This document shows positions 42,188 to 50,194 of a stretch of 64,000 nucleotides of DNA, piece by piece. A program made the translations under genes and the position numbers. The stretch's first letter is position 1, and each line of letters starts with the position of its first letter. The stretch is from NCBI RefSeq assembly GCF_019424165.1, contig NZ_JAHZAA010000008.1, positions 7,866 through 71,865 of the forward strand, given 5' to 3'. The DNA comes from Desulfovibrio sp. Its GTDB lineage: Bacteria; Desulfobacterota; Desulfovibrionia; Desulfovibrionales; Desulfovibrionaceae. The notes under the pieces were generated by a model. It was not told the DNA's origin and did not search any database. It saw only the letters and a list, made by a program, of their open reading frames with translations.

Positions 42188-43872
42188 GACGCGCCTCCCT
42201 GCAGAAGCGCATCCTGAAGCACACTAAACATGGCGGGTGCCAGATCGGGCAGGTCGTTAATGACCCGGCTGGTCTGTGGCAGCAGATGGGATATATGCTC
42301 ATCACGAATGCCAAGGCCATAAAACTCAAAACCGAGCCTTTGCGCTATGTTCAAAGCCTGTAGTGCTGCGTGTGCGCTATCAGGCACACCGTCAGTGATA
42401 GTCAGGATTATTTTTCGCTGTTCTTTGAGGAACAGCATGGTCTGCATGACCCACCACATGGCCGCAGCCAGAGGGGTGCCGCCCGATGCGTTGATGTCGA
42501 AGCAGTCCGGCACCTTTTGACCATGCCGCATGATAGGGAATACGGAACTTGTGGAAGCTGTCGCAGAAAAAGCTGTGACCGCAGGGTTTACGCCCCGGAT
42601 GTTTTCCAGTGCCTTTGCCACAGCAAAGCAGGCCTGCCTTGCCAAGGCGATAGGAGCGCCGGACATGCTGCCGCTAACGTCCAGCAGGATGTGTACAGCG
42701 GTGTTGAGGCCCCGCTGTTCCACCTCCCTGCGGAAGATGCGCGGATTGCCCGTTTGTAGCCTGTGGAGCGAACCGGTATGCAAGGCCCCGCGTCGCCCGA
42801 TGCTGCACCGTTTTTGCGTTTGCGCCTGCAGAAAACCTTGGAGCCTGGTGCGCAGTGCGATGCTGGCTTGGAGTGCTTGCAGCTTTTGCGCTTCCGGCAA
42901 TGCTCCAGTCTGCCGAAAGCCTTCAACAGCGACTGTAACCGTTTCGGCTGCTGATTCCGGCGACTGACTGGTGAGTGCTGCCGACAGAAGCTCTCCGAGG
43001 TTTTGTGGCAAATCCTGTGCTTCGGCATGCAGCAGGGCTGTCAGTTGCGCCTTGGCCCTGCTGGAAGATGAAGATGCAGACAGGTCTCTTTGTGATGCAC
43101 AAGCTGACGAGCCGGTGCCTTCCCCTTGGGAGGCAGGAACGCTGTGGTCAGTGGCATCTCCCATGCCCGTCGTTACACCGGATGCGTGGCCTTTGCCCCT
43201 TTTGCATTTATGTTGCGCAGGCTTTTCGTCATCTCTTGCCTGTTGTTGTGGTTCCCATTGTCGGATGCTTTGTGCCAGTTGCCGAGCATAGGCGATGGCT
43301 GAAACCGTATCAGGGCAATGGATGCGAACCTTGACCAAAACTGCGTCCAGCACTTCTTTCAGACCGGAGAAGTGTTGGCGTAGAACCTCTGCCACCGCCG
43401 TGCGAAGTCTGTTGACCTCTTCCACATCCCAGGCTCTCACCGTCAACAACACATAGTCCAAAACAGCAAGGGCCGGGGAATCACCCCCGGCCCTTGGCTG
43501 TGCCTGCTCTACAAAGAATCGTCGTATCAGCCAGTTCAGATTCTGGCGGCAACCGGGGAAAATGGCGGACAGTTGCTTTTCAATACGCCAGTCCTCCAGA
43601 CAGTTGAACAAGTTGAAGGTTACAGGATCAAGCCTGGCGGCTTGCAGCACAGCAAAATCCGTGTACCGAATATGGGCTGCCTCGTGGTCACAAAAACCTT
43701 TGGCCAGCGCCAACATTTCCGGCTCGCAATCCATAGGTAATGAAGGTAACTGAATGACCTTGCCGTTGGTGCAGGCCTCTTTACCACCGATACGCACCTG
43801 CACACCGTACTGATCGCCCAGAACGGACGCCAGCAGAGGCAGGCAATTGAGTATATCTTTGGAACGGATCAT
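42184..43872 (-). CDS. HExxH metallopeptidase-like VWA protein (CobT-like)
   Basis: A 562-residue protein. The N-terminal part has CDHEAAHIRYTDF (HExxH at residues 63-67) and FNCLEDWRIEKQL (about 89-101), a pattern typical of zinc gluzincin-like peptidase domains fused to VWA. A low-complexity Ser/Gly/Lys region spans about 205-275. The C-terminal VWA domain has a complete MIDAS: LLDVSGSMS (398-402), SGGTPLA (Thr about 466) and TITDGVP (Asp 493). CobT of aerobic cobaltochelatase has a similar VWA layout, but no cobalamin genes are near and the partner ATPase is MoxR-like. It follows the DUF3150 gene by 4 bases. Start ATG 43872; the longer frame upstream overlaps the previous gene. Confidence 0.8.
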   Translation of the reverse strand: MIRSKDILNCLPLLASVLGDQYGVQVRIGGKEACTNGKVIQLPSLPMDCEPEMLALAKGFCDHEAAHIRYTDFAVLQAARLDPVTFNLFNCLEDWRIEKQLSAIFPGCRQNLNWLIRRFFVEQAQPRAGGDSPALAVLDYVLLTVRAWDVEEVNRLRTAVAEVLRQHFSGLKEVLDAVLVKVRIHCPDTVSAIAYARQLAQSIRQWEPQQQARDDEKPAQHKCKRGKGHASGVTTGMGDATDHSVPASQGEGTGSSACASQRDLSASSSSSRAKAQLTALLHAEAQDLPQNLGELLSAALTSQSPESAAETVTVAVEGFRQTGALPEAQKLQALQASIALRTRLQGFLQAQTQKRCSIGRRGALHTGSLHRLQTGNPRIFRREVEQRGLNTAVHILLDVSGSMSGAPIALARQACFAVAKALENIRGVNPAVTAFSATASTSSVFPIMRHGQKVPDCFDINASGGTPLAAAMWWVMQTMLFLKEQRKIILTITDGVPDSAHAALQALNIAQRLGFEFYGLGIRDEHISHLLPQTSRVINDLPDLAPAMFSVLQDALLQGGAS

Positions 43873-43876
43873 GACG

Positions 43877-44899
43877 TCACCACAAGCCCAGGCTGGGAAT
43901 GACAGGATGTGGCAACGCATCGTCTGGTATAGGGATATCTGGTAGAATAGGCTCTTCGACTGATTCTTCGCCTGCGGTGTTATGCACCTGCATGCTTGAG
44001 GTGTCGCCCGACCCAGCCAGCAGAGCGTCCAGCACAAAGGCCGGGCCGTAGCCTTCAATGACCTTCTGGGCGTGCCCCACGAGGGCCGTACTGTCTTTAA
44101 GCAGGCAAACCAAACCCTGCAGAAGCAACAAATCAGGTCCGGTGATATTGCCCTTCTTGGGCATACGCAGCAGTGCAGCCTGTACGATATCCGCTACAGG
44201 GGCCACATGCGGTTCTACGAAAGACAAGCCCGTGAGCTTGGCATGCAGAGTCCGCAGGGGCGAAAGCGCTTTGTGGGTTACTTCTGTTTTTCCGTGGTAC
44301 ACCCTGCGCCAGATGTCTTCGGCAGACTTGGCCACTTCGCCAAAGAGCGTGCCACCCAGGCCCTGCACCTCTTCGGCCAGACCGGCCTCCAGCACGGCGG
44401 TATTATCCGCATGCTGTGCCAGAGGAGCCACTTTATAGAGTTGCCAGCGAAAATCCATGCGGTTGCGAACATAATCCGGCCCCACGATGGAGTTGCGGAT
44501 GATTTCGCCCCACTGATGGTGCTTTTCAATCCAGGCCTGGACGTTCTGATCATAGCTTGCCAAGAAGGCTTCCTTTTCTTTCTGGAAGTCGCTGCGGATG
44601 CTGAGCAGCTCCTGCACAATTTCACCGGCCTTTTCTTCGGGTATGGCCCAGCCGGACATGAAACGTACTCCGTGCCGATCCAGATAGTTGAAGGCGCGGG
44701 CCTTGAGTGTGCCGAACACTTTGAGGTTTTCCGGGTCGGCAATGCGCTTGGAGCCAAGAGAGGCCAGATCATCAGGCGGCAGTTCCGCACCGCCCAGATC
44801 TTCCTGGCTCATTTTGCGGCGGGCCGACCACAAACTGACGTTGAGATTGAGGGCCAGCAAATTGTCCAAAATGCGAATGTCTGAAAGAACGTGTGTCAT
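43877..44899 (-). CDS. DUF3150-type protein
   Basis: A 340-residue, mostly helical soluble protein. It begins MTHVLSDIRILDNLLALNLNVSLWSARRKMSQEDLG, which resembles the DUF3150 family found on plasmids and integrative elements between a CobS-like ATPase and a CobT-like VWA gene. Function unknown; a substrate or adaptor of the ATPase pair is inference. Spacing is 9 bases from the MoxR gene and 4 bases to the VWA gene. Confidence 0.7.
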   Translation of the reverse strand: MTHVLSDIRILDNLLALNLNVSLWSARRKMSQEDLGGAELPPDDLASLGSKRIADPENLKVFGTLKARAFNYLDRHGVRFMSGWAIPEEKAGEIVQELLSIRSDFQKEKEAFLASYDQNVQAWIEKHHQWGEIIRNSIVGPDYVRNRMDFRWQLYKVAPLAQHADNTAVLEAGLAEEVQGLGGTLFGEVAKSAEDIWRRVYHGKTEVTHKALSPLRTLHAKLTGLSFVEPHVAPVADIVQAALLRMPKKGNITGPDLLLLQGLVCLLKDSTALVGHAQKVIEGYGPAFVLDALLAGSGDTSSMQVHNTAGEESVEEPILPDIPIPDDALPHPVIPSLGLW

Positions 44900-44908
44900 G
44901 ATGCTTTC

Positions 44909-46255
44909 CTATAATGAGCTTTTTGTCGTGTTGAGGAGGTAGCCTTCCGTGAGTTTTTTGGCTGCGCGGGCCTCAAGTTCCAGAACGGAGTTATTGCCCG
45001 CACAATTTTCAGCGGAGATAAGGTGTTGTTGCCCAGCGGTGCCAGGTTTGCCCCAGTGGAGCGTAAGGCCTTCGGGGCGGGCCTCGCCGACCCAGAACTT
45101 GCCATCCTGTGTTTTGCCGGGAAGATTATGAACTACTTGAAGATGAACGCGGGGCTTGGCTACCGTCGACGTTTTGTGCAACTGGCCGCGCATGAAACGC
45201 AGGGCTTGCTCACCCTGCAGGAATTCTTCCTCTGTGTCGGTGCTCATTGCCTTGAGGTCAGCTTCCGTATGTTGAGGAAACATGCGCTGTGCCAGTTCGT
45301 GCAGCATGGCTCGGGTTTCACGGCTGGCACGATAAGCCAGTGCCCGGTCAAGGGCATAGGTGACAGGCTGGATGCCCTGATGGGCCAGTGGCTGAAAGCG
45401 CAAGGTCAGGTCTCCCCAGCGTAGCAGACTGCGCGTGGAGAAGGTGACTTCAATGGTAGTGGTGAGATTGCTGCCGGAAGCCTCGCCCATGAAGAGCTTG
45501 CGGACTTCATGGGCATAATCCACCATGCTGGCGCAAAGCCTTGCGGGCAGCGAGGGGAAGCGCTGGGCCAGCAGATTTTTTTCCACCGCTGCATCGGGGT
45601 AGCCCACCTCGCAGATGGTGAAGCGGTCCAGCCATGCGAGGTTCTGCCTCTGGGTTCCTTGGTAGAGACCTGTGTCATCACCAGCACCATTGGTATTGGC
45701 CGTGGCCACGAAACGGAACATGGGGTGCGGCTGGATGATCTCGCCCCCATTTTCTGCAATGCACAGGGGGGAGCCGTCCAAAACGCTGTTCAGGCCAGCG
45801 GCGATTTCCGGCGAAGTTAAATCAATCTCATTGAGGAGCAGAATCGCCCCGTGACGCATGGCCAGCGCAAGCGGACCGTATTCAAAGGTCATGTTGCCGT
45901 CCCTGACCGTCAGGTGCCCCACCAAGTCGGCAAATTCCAGCCGTCCGTGGCCCGTCACTTCAAACACGGGATAGTTGAGCCGCGCCGCCAGTTGCTTGAT
46001 GCAGCTTGTTTTGCCGCAACCTGTGGGGCCAAAGACATAGAGCGGTTCGTTAGCCCCTTGGGGGCTGACAAACCAAACTACGATGTCCCGGCTGGATTCA
46101 TGAAAGATGTAGCCATGGTCAATGGCCGGGCTGTAGGCCGAAGGTGCGGCATAGCCCCTGACCGTGGTGCCGGAGGGTTTACCGCTGAAGACCTGATCGG
46201 CGTCGAGGTCGGTGGGCTGGAGATTGTTGAAATCGCTGACTAAAGTTTTGTTCAT
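44909..46255 (-). CDS. MoxR/CobS-like AAA+ ATPase with WGR-like C-terminus
   Basis: A 448-residue AAA+ protein. Walker A is FGPTGCGKT (residues 75-83), Walker B ILLLNEID (138-145), sensor 1 FVATANTNG (about 189-197), and arginine-finger region WLDRFTICEVGYPD. The last 90 residues hold GKFWVG and LTLHWGKPGTAGQQHLI...KLTEGY, the pattern of a WGR domain. MoxR ATPases work with VWA proteins to remodel or activate targets. An AAGGAG precedes the ATG. Confidence 0.85.
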   Translation of the reverse strand: MNKTLVSDFNNLQPTDLDADQVFSGKPSGTTVRGYAAPSAYSPAIDHGYIFHESSRDIVVWFVSPQGANEPLYVFGPTGCGKTSCIKQLAARLNYPVFEVTGHGRLEFADLVGHLTVRDGNMTFEYGPLALAMRHGAILLLNEIDLTSPEIAAGLNSVLDGSPLCIAENGGEIIQPHPMFRFVATANTNGAGDDTGLYQGTQRQNLAWLDRFTICEVGYPDAAVEKNLLAQRFPSLPARLCASMVDYAHEVRKLFMGEASGSNLTTTIEVTFSTRSLLRWGDLTLRFQPLAHQGIQPVTYALDRALAYRASRETRAMLHELAQRMFPQHTEADLKAMSTDTEEEFLQGEQALRFMRGQLHKTSTVAKPRVHLQVVHNLPGKTQDGKFWVGEARPEGLTLHWGKPGTAGQQHLISAENCAGNNSVLELEARAAKKLTEGYLLNTTKSSL

Positions 46256-46276
46256 AATACATGCTCCTTCAATGCA

Positions 46277-46311
46277 AAGAGCCCGGCTTCCATCAGGAAA
46301 GCCGGGCTCTT
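46277..46311. terminator. Hairpin between zeta-like and MoxR genes
   Basis: A 13-bp stem (46277-46289 with 46299-46311, 9-base loop). It separates the toxin-like pair from the MoxR operon, so the operons are probably separate, though the U-run after it is short. Confidence 0.6.
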
Positions 46312-46330
46312 CAAAATATGTTCTTTGGGG

Positions 46331-46804
46331 TTATATTATTCTTTTGTAATTACAGAAGGAATTATCCAAAATGGTGACCTTGTCCGCCAGGGCCATGGCT
46401 TTGGGTAGGTTCTCAAGGCTGCGGGCAAAGCGGCGCACTATGTCTTGTGGAGGAACGCTATGCCCTCCGCGTGATGCACGGGCAGCAACACGTTCCTGTG
46501 CCAGCGCTGCCGAAGCAAGGCGTATGTAGACAAGCTCAACTTCATAACCCCGCTGTTTTGCTTCTTGCATCAGAGTGAAGTCAAACTTGGCGGTAAGGGT
46601 AGACTCGCGCGCAAATGAAACCCCTTCCTGCAAAAAGAGGCGAGCCATACGGGCCGCAGCCTTGCCAGCGCCTATCGGGGACAAACCTTCAGCAGCAAGC
46701 TTATCAGGGTCAATAACCAGCAGGTTTTCCCGCATGGCAATTGTCCTTGAGAATGTACTCTTGCCTGCTCCATTGGGGCCACAAATGCACAAAAGCTTGG
46801 GCAT
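46331..46804 (-). CDS. Zeta toxin-like P-loop kinase
   Basis: A 157-residue protein with Walker A CGPNGAGKSTF near residue 8, VIDPDKLAAEG near 30, FARESTLTAKF near 63 (the zeta-type ETT region) and VYIRLASAALAQERVAARASRGGHSVPPQDIVRRF near 92-126, as in zeta toxins and related small kinases. Zeta toxins phosphorylate UDP-N-acetylglucosamine. The start overlaps the stop of the 60-residue gene (TGATG), a common arrangement for antitoxin-toxin pairs, but the partner is not a recognised epsilon antitoxin. Confidence 0.75.
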   Translation of the reverse strand: MPKLLCICGPNGAGKSTFSRTIAMRENLLVIDPDKLAAEGLSPIGAGKAAARMARLFLQEGVSFARESTLTAKFDFTLMQEAKQRGYEVELVYIRLASAALAQERVAARASRGGHSVPPQDIVRRFARSLENLPKAMALADKVTILDNSFCNYKRII

Positions 46805-46986
46805 CAGTTGGCCTGTTGGACTTCGGTGAGTGACATTGTTTCAGTATGTCCATCTGGGTAGCGAAGGGTATATTGCCCATTTTCATCCAGGTAGTTCAAC
46901 GGGATTCCTTTTTTCAGCTCAAGCTCAAGGATTACGCGCTGATTTTCTATGGCAGTCTCGACCAGTTCTTCAAGGGTAAGCGACAT
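46804..46986 (-). CDS. Small partner of zeta-like gene (putative antitoxin)
   Basis: A 60-residue acidic protein, MSLTLEELVETAIENQRVI..., with DGHTETMSLTEVQQAN at the end. GGAGG precedes the ATG. Order and translational coupling with the zeta-like kinase suggest an antitoxin or regulatory partner, but no known antitoxin family is recognised. Confidence 0.5.
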   Translation of the reverse strand: MSLTLEELVETAIENQRVILELELKKGIPLNYLDENGQYTLRYPDGHTETMSLTEVQQAN

Positions 46987-47144
46987 AATGCCTCCGTTCT
47001 CACAGATTACGGGTAAGCCTGCTGTCGGTCAACGGGCTGTGCATGCACCAAACATTTGCAGGGAATTGAAAGTCAGGCTGCTATCCCTTTTTTGTCAGGC
47101 ATGGGGCTACGTTAGAATAATATCCCATGATAATTTTCCGAAGT

Positions 47145-47643
47145 TCAGTTTATGGGTGAAACACTCAGCTTCTCGAAAGGCTCCCCCGTGCGCTCGCAGC
47201 GGGCCAACAGGGCGTCCACGTCAATATCGTCCAGATGCTCAAAGCAGAAGATATTGGACAATTCTCCCCGTAGCGCGTTTTTGTCCAATGTGGTTCGGCC
47301 TGCAGCCACTGACATGCGAAAGCGGTAATTCGCAGTATTCACCCAATCCCGAGTGCCAGCCTGCCGATGCACCAGCTTGAGTACGGCTTCCATCTCCTTG
47401 ATTTCAGCATCCAAGGTGGTGCGCTGTTTTTTGAGAACAGCCAGCTTGTCCAGAGCAGGTTCCCATTGTGGCATCTCCACGCCCAGCGGGAATTTGGGGC
47501 AATCACTGTTGTATTCGCAGTATGAGCACAACGGGTAAAAGCCTTGGGCGCAGTCCACCTGCGAAAGGGACAATTTCCCGGCGCGGTACTTGAATGTGCT
47601 ATTTGTCATCTGGGCGGTAATGCCAAGGGCAATATTTTCTATT
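47145..47643 (-). pseudogene. Truncated PD-(D/E)XK-type nuclease gene, 5' end lost
   Basis: The last 166 codons of a nuclease-like gene. GFYPLCSYCEYNSDCPKFP is a cysteine cluster like those in Cas4/RecB-family or YqaJ-like nucleases, and a coiled segment (LAVLKKQRTTLDAEIKEMEAVL) follows. The reading frame enters the insertion sequence at 47644 and does not resume on the far side: across the target duplication the frame meets a stop about 15 codons upstream (near 48431) without a start codon. The catalytic core is therefore missing. Confidence 0.6.
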
Positions 47644-48386
47644 GGGTCATGACTAGCTGAGAGGAAAATTACGGAGCATTTTGAGCACCAGTTTGTATAT
47701 GTCCTCTCGCCGATGATTAAATCGAAACTCACATTCCTTCAAATGGAAATAAAAAGTGTGTTTATGCAGGCCTCTAAATCGTACAAGTCGAGTCTTTGCA
47801 AAGGCCCAGAAGCTTTCAATCCCATTAATGTGGGATTGTTTGTTCGCAAATTCGTTGTTGCCGTGCTCAACTCGAAAATGCTTTTGGTAGCCAAGGTCTA
47901 CAAGACCATCATAGCCACGCCAGCCGTCAGAGTGAATAACGCTCTCAAGTTCAACACGGCCTCGGATGATGCCTTGAAGAGTGGCTTTTGAACAGTCGGG
48001 CACAACTTCAGTGTAAACGCGTCCATTGCGCTTAAACAGACCGAAAACGATAGTTTTACCACGAGCACCCCGGCCTCTAACACCTCTAACTCGGCGTGCC
48101 CCAAAGTAGCTTTCATCAACCTCAACCTCTCCACTGACAGGCGATTCAGCTTCACAGTACCGGGCGATTCTTTCCCGGAAAGCGGCGAGATATCTGTTAA
48201 TGGTATTGCGGTTTAGGCTCGTAACCTCAGAGATTTGAGAGGCGTCCAAATCAACAGCAAACAGCTTTACAATTTGCCGGATTTTGTCCTCTGAAATTTT
48301 CGAGCGATAAGCATACTTGTTTTTCATTGCCATTATTAGCTTTTAGCCTCTTTAAGGCCTCTCAGCTAGTCATGACCCTTTCTATT
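47636..48386. mobile_element. IS1595-family (ISXO2-like) insertion sequence with target duplication
   Basis: The element spans 47644-48378 (735 bp). Its ends are perfect 21-bp inverted repeats (47644-47664 and 48358-48378) beginning GGGTCATGACTAGCTGAG. An 8-bp target duplication TTTCTATT flanks it exactly (47636-47643 and 48379-48386). It contains one leftward transposase gene. Intact ends and duplication point to recent insertion and possible activity. Confidence 0.95.
47653..48333 (-). CDS. IS1595-family transposase
   Basis: A 226-residue transposase with an N-terminal helix-turn-helix (ISEDKIRQIVKLFAVDLDASQISEVTSLNRNTINRYL) and a DDE-type catalytic core: EVEVDESYFGARRVRG (first Asp), VIHSDGWRGYDGLVDLGY (second Asp), and HINGIESFWAFAKTRL (third acidic/Asn region), ending with FNHRREDIY. 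Full length for the ISXO2 group. Confidence 0.93.
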   Translation of the reverse strand: MAMKNKYAYRSKISEDKIRQIVKLFAVDLDASQISEVTSLNRNTINRYLAAFRERIARYCEAESPVSGEVEVDESYFGARRVRGVRGRGARGKTIVFGLFKRNGRVYTEVVPDCSKATLQGIIRGRVELESVIHSDGWRGYDGLVDLGYQKHFRVEHGNNEFANKQSHINGIESFWAFAKTRLVRFRGLHKHTFYFHLKECEFRFNHRREDIYKLVLKMLRNFPLS

Positions 48387-48473
48387 TTATATGAATAGCA
48401 TGGTCCTGAAGTGATAGATCGTACCGCTGCTCTTCACGTCATATGCAGTAATCCTCATGAAAAACATAAAATT

Positions 48474-48507
48474 AAAGGCCTCAATGCTGAAAAGCATTGA
48501 GGCCTTT
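48474..48507. terminator. Terminator hairpin right of the insertion sequence
   Basis: A 15-bp perfect stem (48474-48488 with 48493-48507) around GAAA, A/T-ended on both sides. It lies between the IS-interrupted region and the XRE gene and is probably part of the older element. From 48508 to 48714 no gene is supported. Confidence 0.7.
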
Positions 48508-48714
48508 CGCCTGTAAGCGGCTGCATTGTGCTATGTATTTTTGACTTTAACGGCATTAAAAGGTTGTACAAGCCGGGCCAACCACTGATGACGAGTTTTG
48601 GGTTCAGGGGCTCTGGCAATGGCAAATTCGTGATACAGGGCGGATCTGCGAGGCCATACAAACCCGCAGGCATCTATGGATCAACTCTAATGGTATTTGC
48701 TACAAAAAAAGAAA

Positions 48715-48743
48715 AGCCCTGTCTGGTTATGCCAGGCAGGGCT
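48715..48743 (-). terminator. Terminator of the XRE gene
   Basis: A 12-bp stem (48715-48726 with 48732-48743, one G-U pair). On the minus strand it is followed by TTTTCTTTTTTT, a classical intrinsic terminator 10 bases after the XRE stop. Confidence 0.85.
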
Positions 48744-48752
48744 CACTACTTT

Positions 48753-49106
48753 TTAATTTTTTTCCATTTTTCGCAAAAATTGCACCAACTGCGTTGTGTG
48801 TTGGTGAACGAAAGCTCGCTGCTCTTCTGGGAGTGGGCGCAATAAGCTCGCGAGAGATTCGGCGCAAGAGTCAGCAGAAGCTTCTGGCGCTGAAAACAAA
48901 TCAATCACACGACAATCCAGCGCTTCAGCAAATAACTGTAATCGCTCAAATTTAGGAGCTATCTTTCCCTGTTCCATACGCGAAAGCGACTGCTGCCCAA
49001 TACCGACTTTTTCCGCAAGTTCTTCCTGAGACATCGCCAAGGCTTTCCGACGCAGGCAAATGGCCAGACCTACTGTTTGCGTCAATGAGTTGGGCCGCTC
49101 TTTCAC
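48753..49106 (-). CDS. XRE-family DNA-binding regulator
   Basis: A 117-residue repressor-like protein with a helix-turn-helix (MSQEELAEKVGIGQQSLSRMEQGKIAPKFERLQLFAEALDC) at residues about 24-65 and a helical C-terminal tail. Its target is unknown; the divergent lipoprotein/membrane/PLD gene cluster 155 bases away is the obvious candidate. Confidence 0.9.
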   Translation of the reverse strand: MKERPNSLTQTVGLAICLRRKALAMSQEELAEKVGIGQQSLSRMEQGKIAPKFERLQLFAEALDCRVIDLFSAPEASADSCAESLASLLRPLPEEQRAFVHQHTTQLVQFLRKMEKN

Positions 49107-49260
49107 CGCACTCTCCAGAATAGATTTAGTCTATAATTTAAACGGTAGGCGCGGCATTGACATATGCTAAAAAGCGTGATTTAAGGCGTAAAAGAGGTAA
49201 AACTGACGTGGTACGCTTGAAACATCAAGCAACGCATAAAAATCAAAATGGAGCCAAGCG

Positions 49261-49710
49261 ATGGTTAGTCGGCTAAGGATTTTGGGCACGCTTGTTATTG
49301 CTGTAGCTATAAGCGCCTTTTTGCTGGCTTGCGGTTCGAGCGGAAACAACCTGGAGAAGCTTCATGGAAAATGGTCAGTGGACAGGAAAGAAACCGTTGA
49401 TTTGAGTCCCGAATACGGGAAGATGTCAAAGGAAATGAAGTCTGAATTGATAAGTAGAATGGTCAGACCCTCATTAATTTTTGATGTTCTTGGGAAGACG
49501 GTTGAAATATATTACACTGAAAATCAAAAAGATGGCTTTACACTGCCTTTTGAAGTTAAAAAAGATAAAAGTAATATAATCGTAATAACATTAAACCGTG
49601 GTGCTCCAGTTGAAATAATATTTGATTCAGAAAGAAAAATAACAATGCGCTCCAAAGTATTTTTGCAACAAACAGGGTTCGCTGAAATTGTACTAACAAA
49701 AGAAAAATAA
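49261..49710 (+). CDS. Small lipoprotein, unknown function
   Basis: A 149-residue predicted lipoprotein: signal ILGTLVIAVAISAFLLAC with the Cys at about 24, followed by GSSGNNL. The mature part is rich in Lys, Ile and Asp with beta-type periodicity (SLIFDVLGKTVEIYYTENQ; IIVITLNRGAPVEIIFDSE), as in small DUF4488-like or lipocalin-type lipoproteins; not assigned. The DNA is clearly AT-richer than the backbone. Likely operon with the next gene. Confidence 0.65.
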   Translation: MVSRLRILGTLVIAVAISAFLLACGSSGNNLEKLHGKWSVDRKETVDLSPEYGKMSKEMKSELISRMVRPSLIFDVLGKTVEIYYTENQKDGFTLPFEVKKDKSNIIVITLNRGAPVEIIFDSERKITMRSKVFLQQTGFAEIVLTKEK

Positions 49711-49723
49711 TGGAGGACTATTC

Positions 49724-50086
49724 ATGTCTGATGTGAGTGGAGAAGTGCAGAGGCAGCTTTCACAGAATCCAATGAAAATAGTCCACATAATTCTTGCTGT
49801 AATAATGGCATGCCTTGTAGTTGGCAGTCTGAAAAATGCTGATGACTACGGGATGTTTACCAAGACAATCGCCTTTATTGTGGGTGTTGCCAGCGGTTAT
49901 TTGGGGGCCTTGCTGGGCGATTTTGTACGGAAACTCTTCATTCCCGACATGATTTTTACTACGGGAGGATTTTCCGCCCTTGTGAAGCAAAAACTGTTTT
50001 GGTTTATTGGTCCACAAGCTGTAGCCGCATTTTTTGCCGTTGCCATTGGGGCAGGGCTCATAACAAAGCTGGCAGATCAGTTTTAG
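49724..50086 (+). CDS. Hypothetical membrane protein
   Basis: A 120-residue protein with about three hydrophobic segments (IVHIILAVIMACLVVGSL; TIAFIVGVASGYLGALLGDF; WFIGPQAVAAFFAVAIGAGLI). GGAGG precedes the ATG by about 9 bases. No family recognised. It lies 14 bases after the lipoprotein gene. Confidence 0.65.
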   Translation: MSDVSGEVQRQLSQNPMKIVHIILAVIMACLVVGSLKNADDYGMFTKTIAFIVGVASGYLGALLGDFVRKLFIPDMIFTTGGFSALVKQKLFWFIGPQAVAAFFAVAIGAGLITKLADQF

Positions 50087-50155
50087 CCTATGCCGATGGC
50101 AAGAGTTTTTGCTCAAAAAACTACGCCCTCAAATTTGACTGGATTGGATTCAATG

Positions 50156-50189
50156 CCCAGCAGTCCCGTATTGATACGGGACTGCTGGG
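50156..50189. repeat. Perfect 15-bp hairpin before the PLD gene
   Basis: Stem 50156-50170 with 50175-50189, loop TTGA. It ends only 5 bases before the proposed PLD start codon, so it may both terminate the membrane gene and limit translation of the nuclease gene. Confidence 0.6.
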
Positions 50190-50194
50190 TTCAG

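Noticed and set aside
42184..46255. Aerobic cobaltochelatase (CobS/CobT)
   Set aside because: Similarity is to the domain layout only; the HExxH signature, the WGR-like tail, DUF3150 and the absence of cobalamin genes argue against it.
48379..48500. 5' half of the nuclease gene right of the IS element
   Set aside because: After removing the IS and one target copy, the frame meets a stop about 15 codons upstream and has no start codon; a different-frame ATG (MRITAYDV) ends at a stop before the junction.
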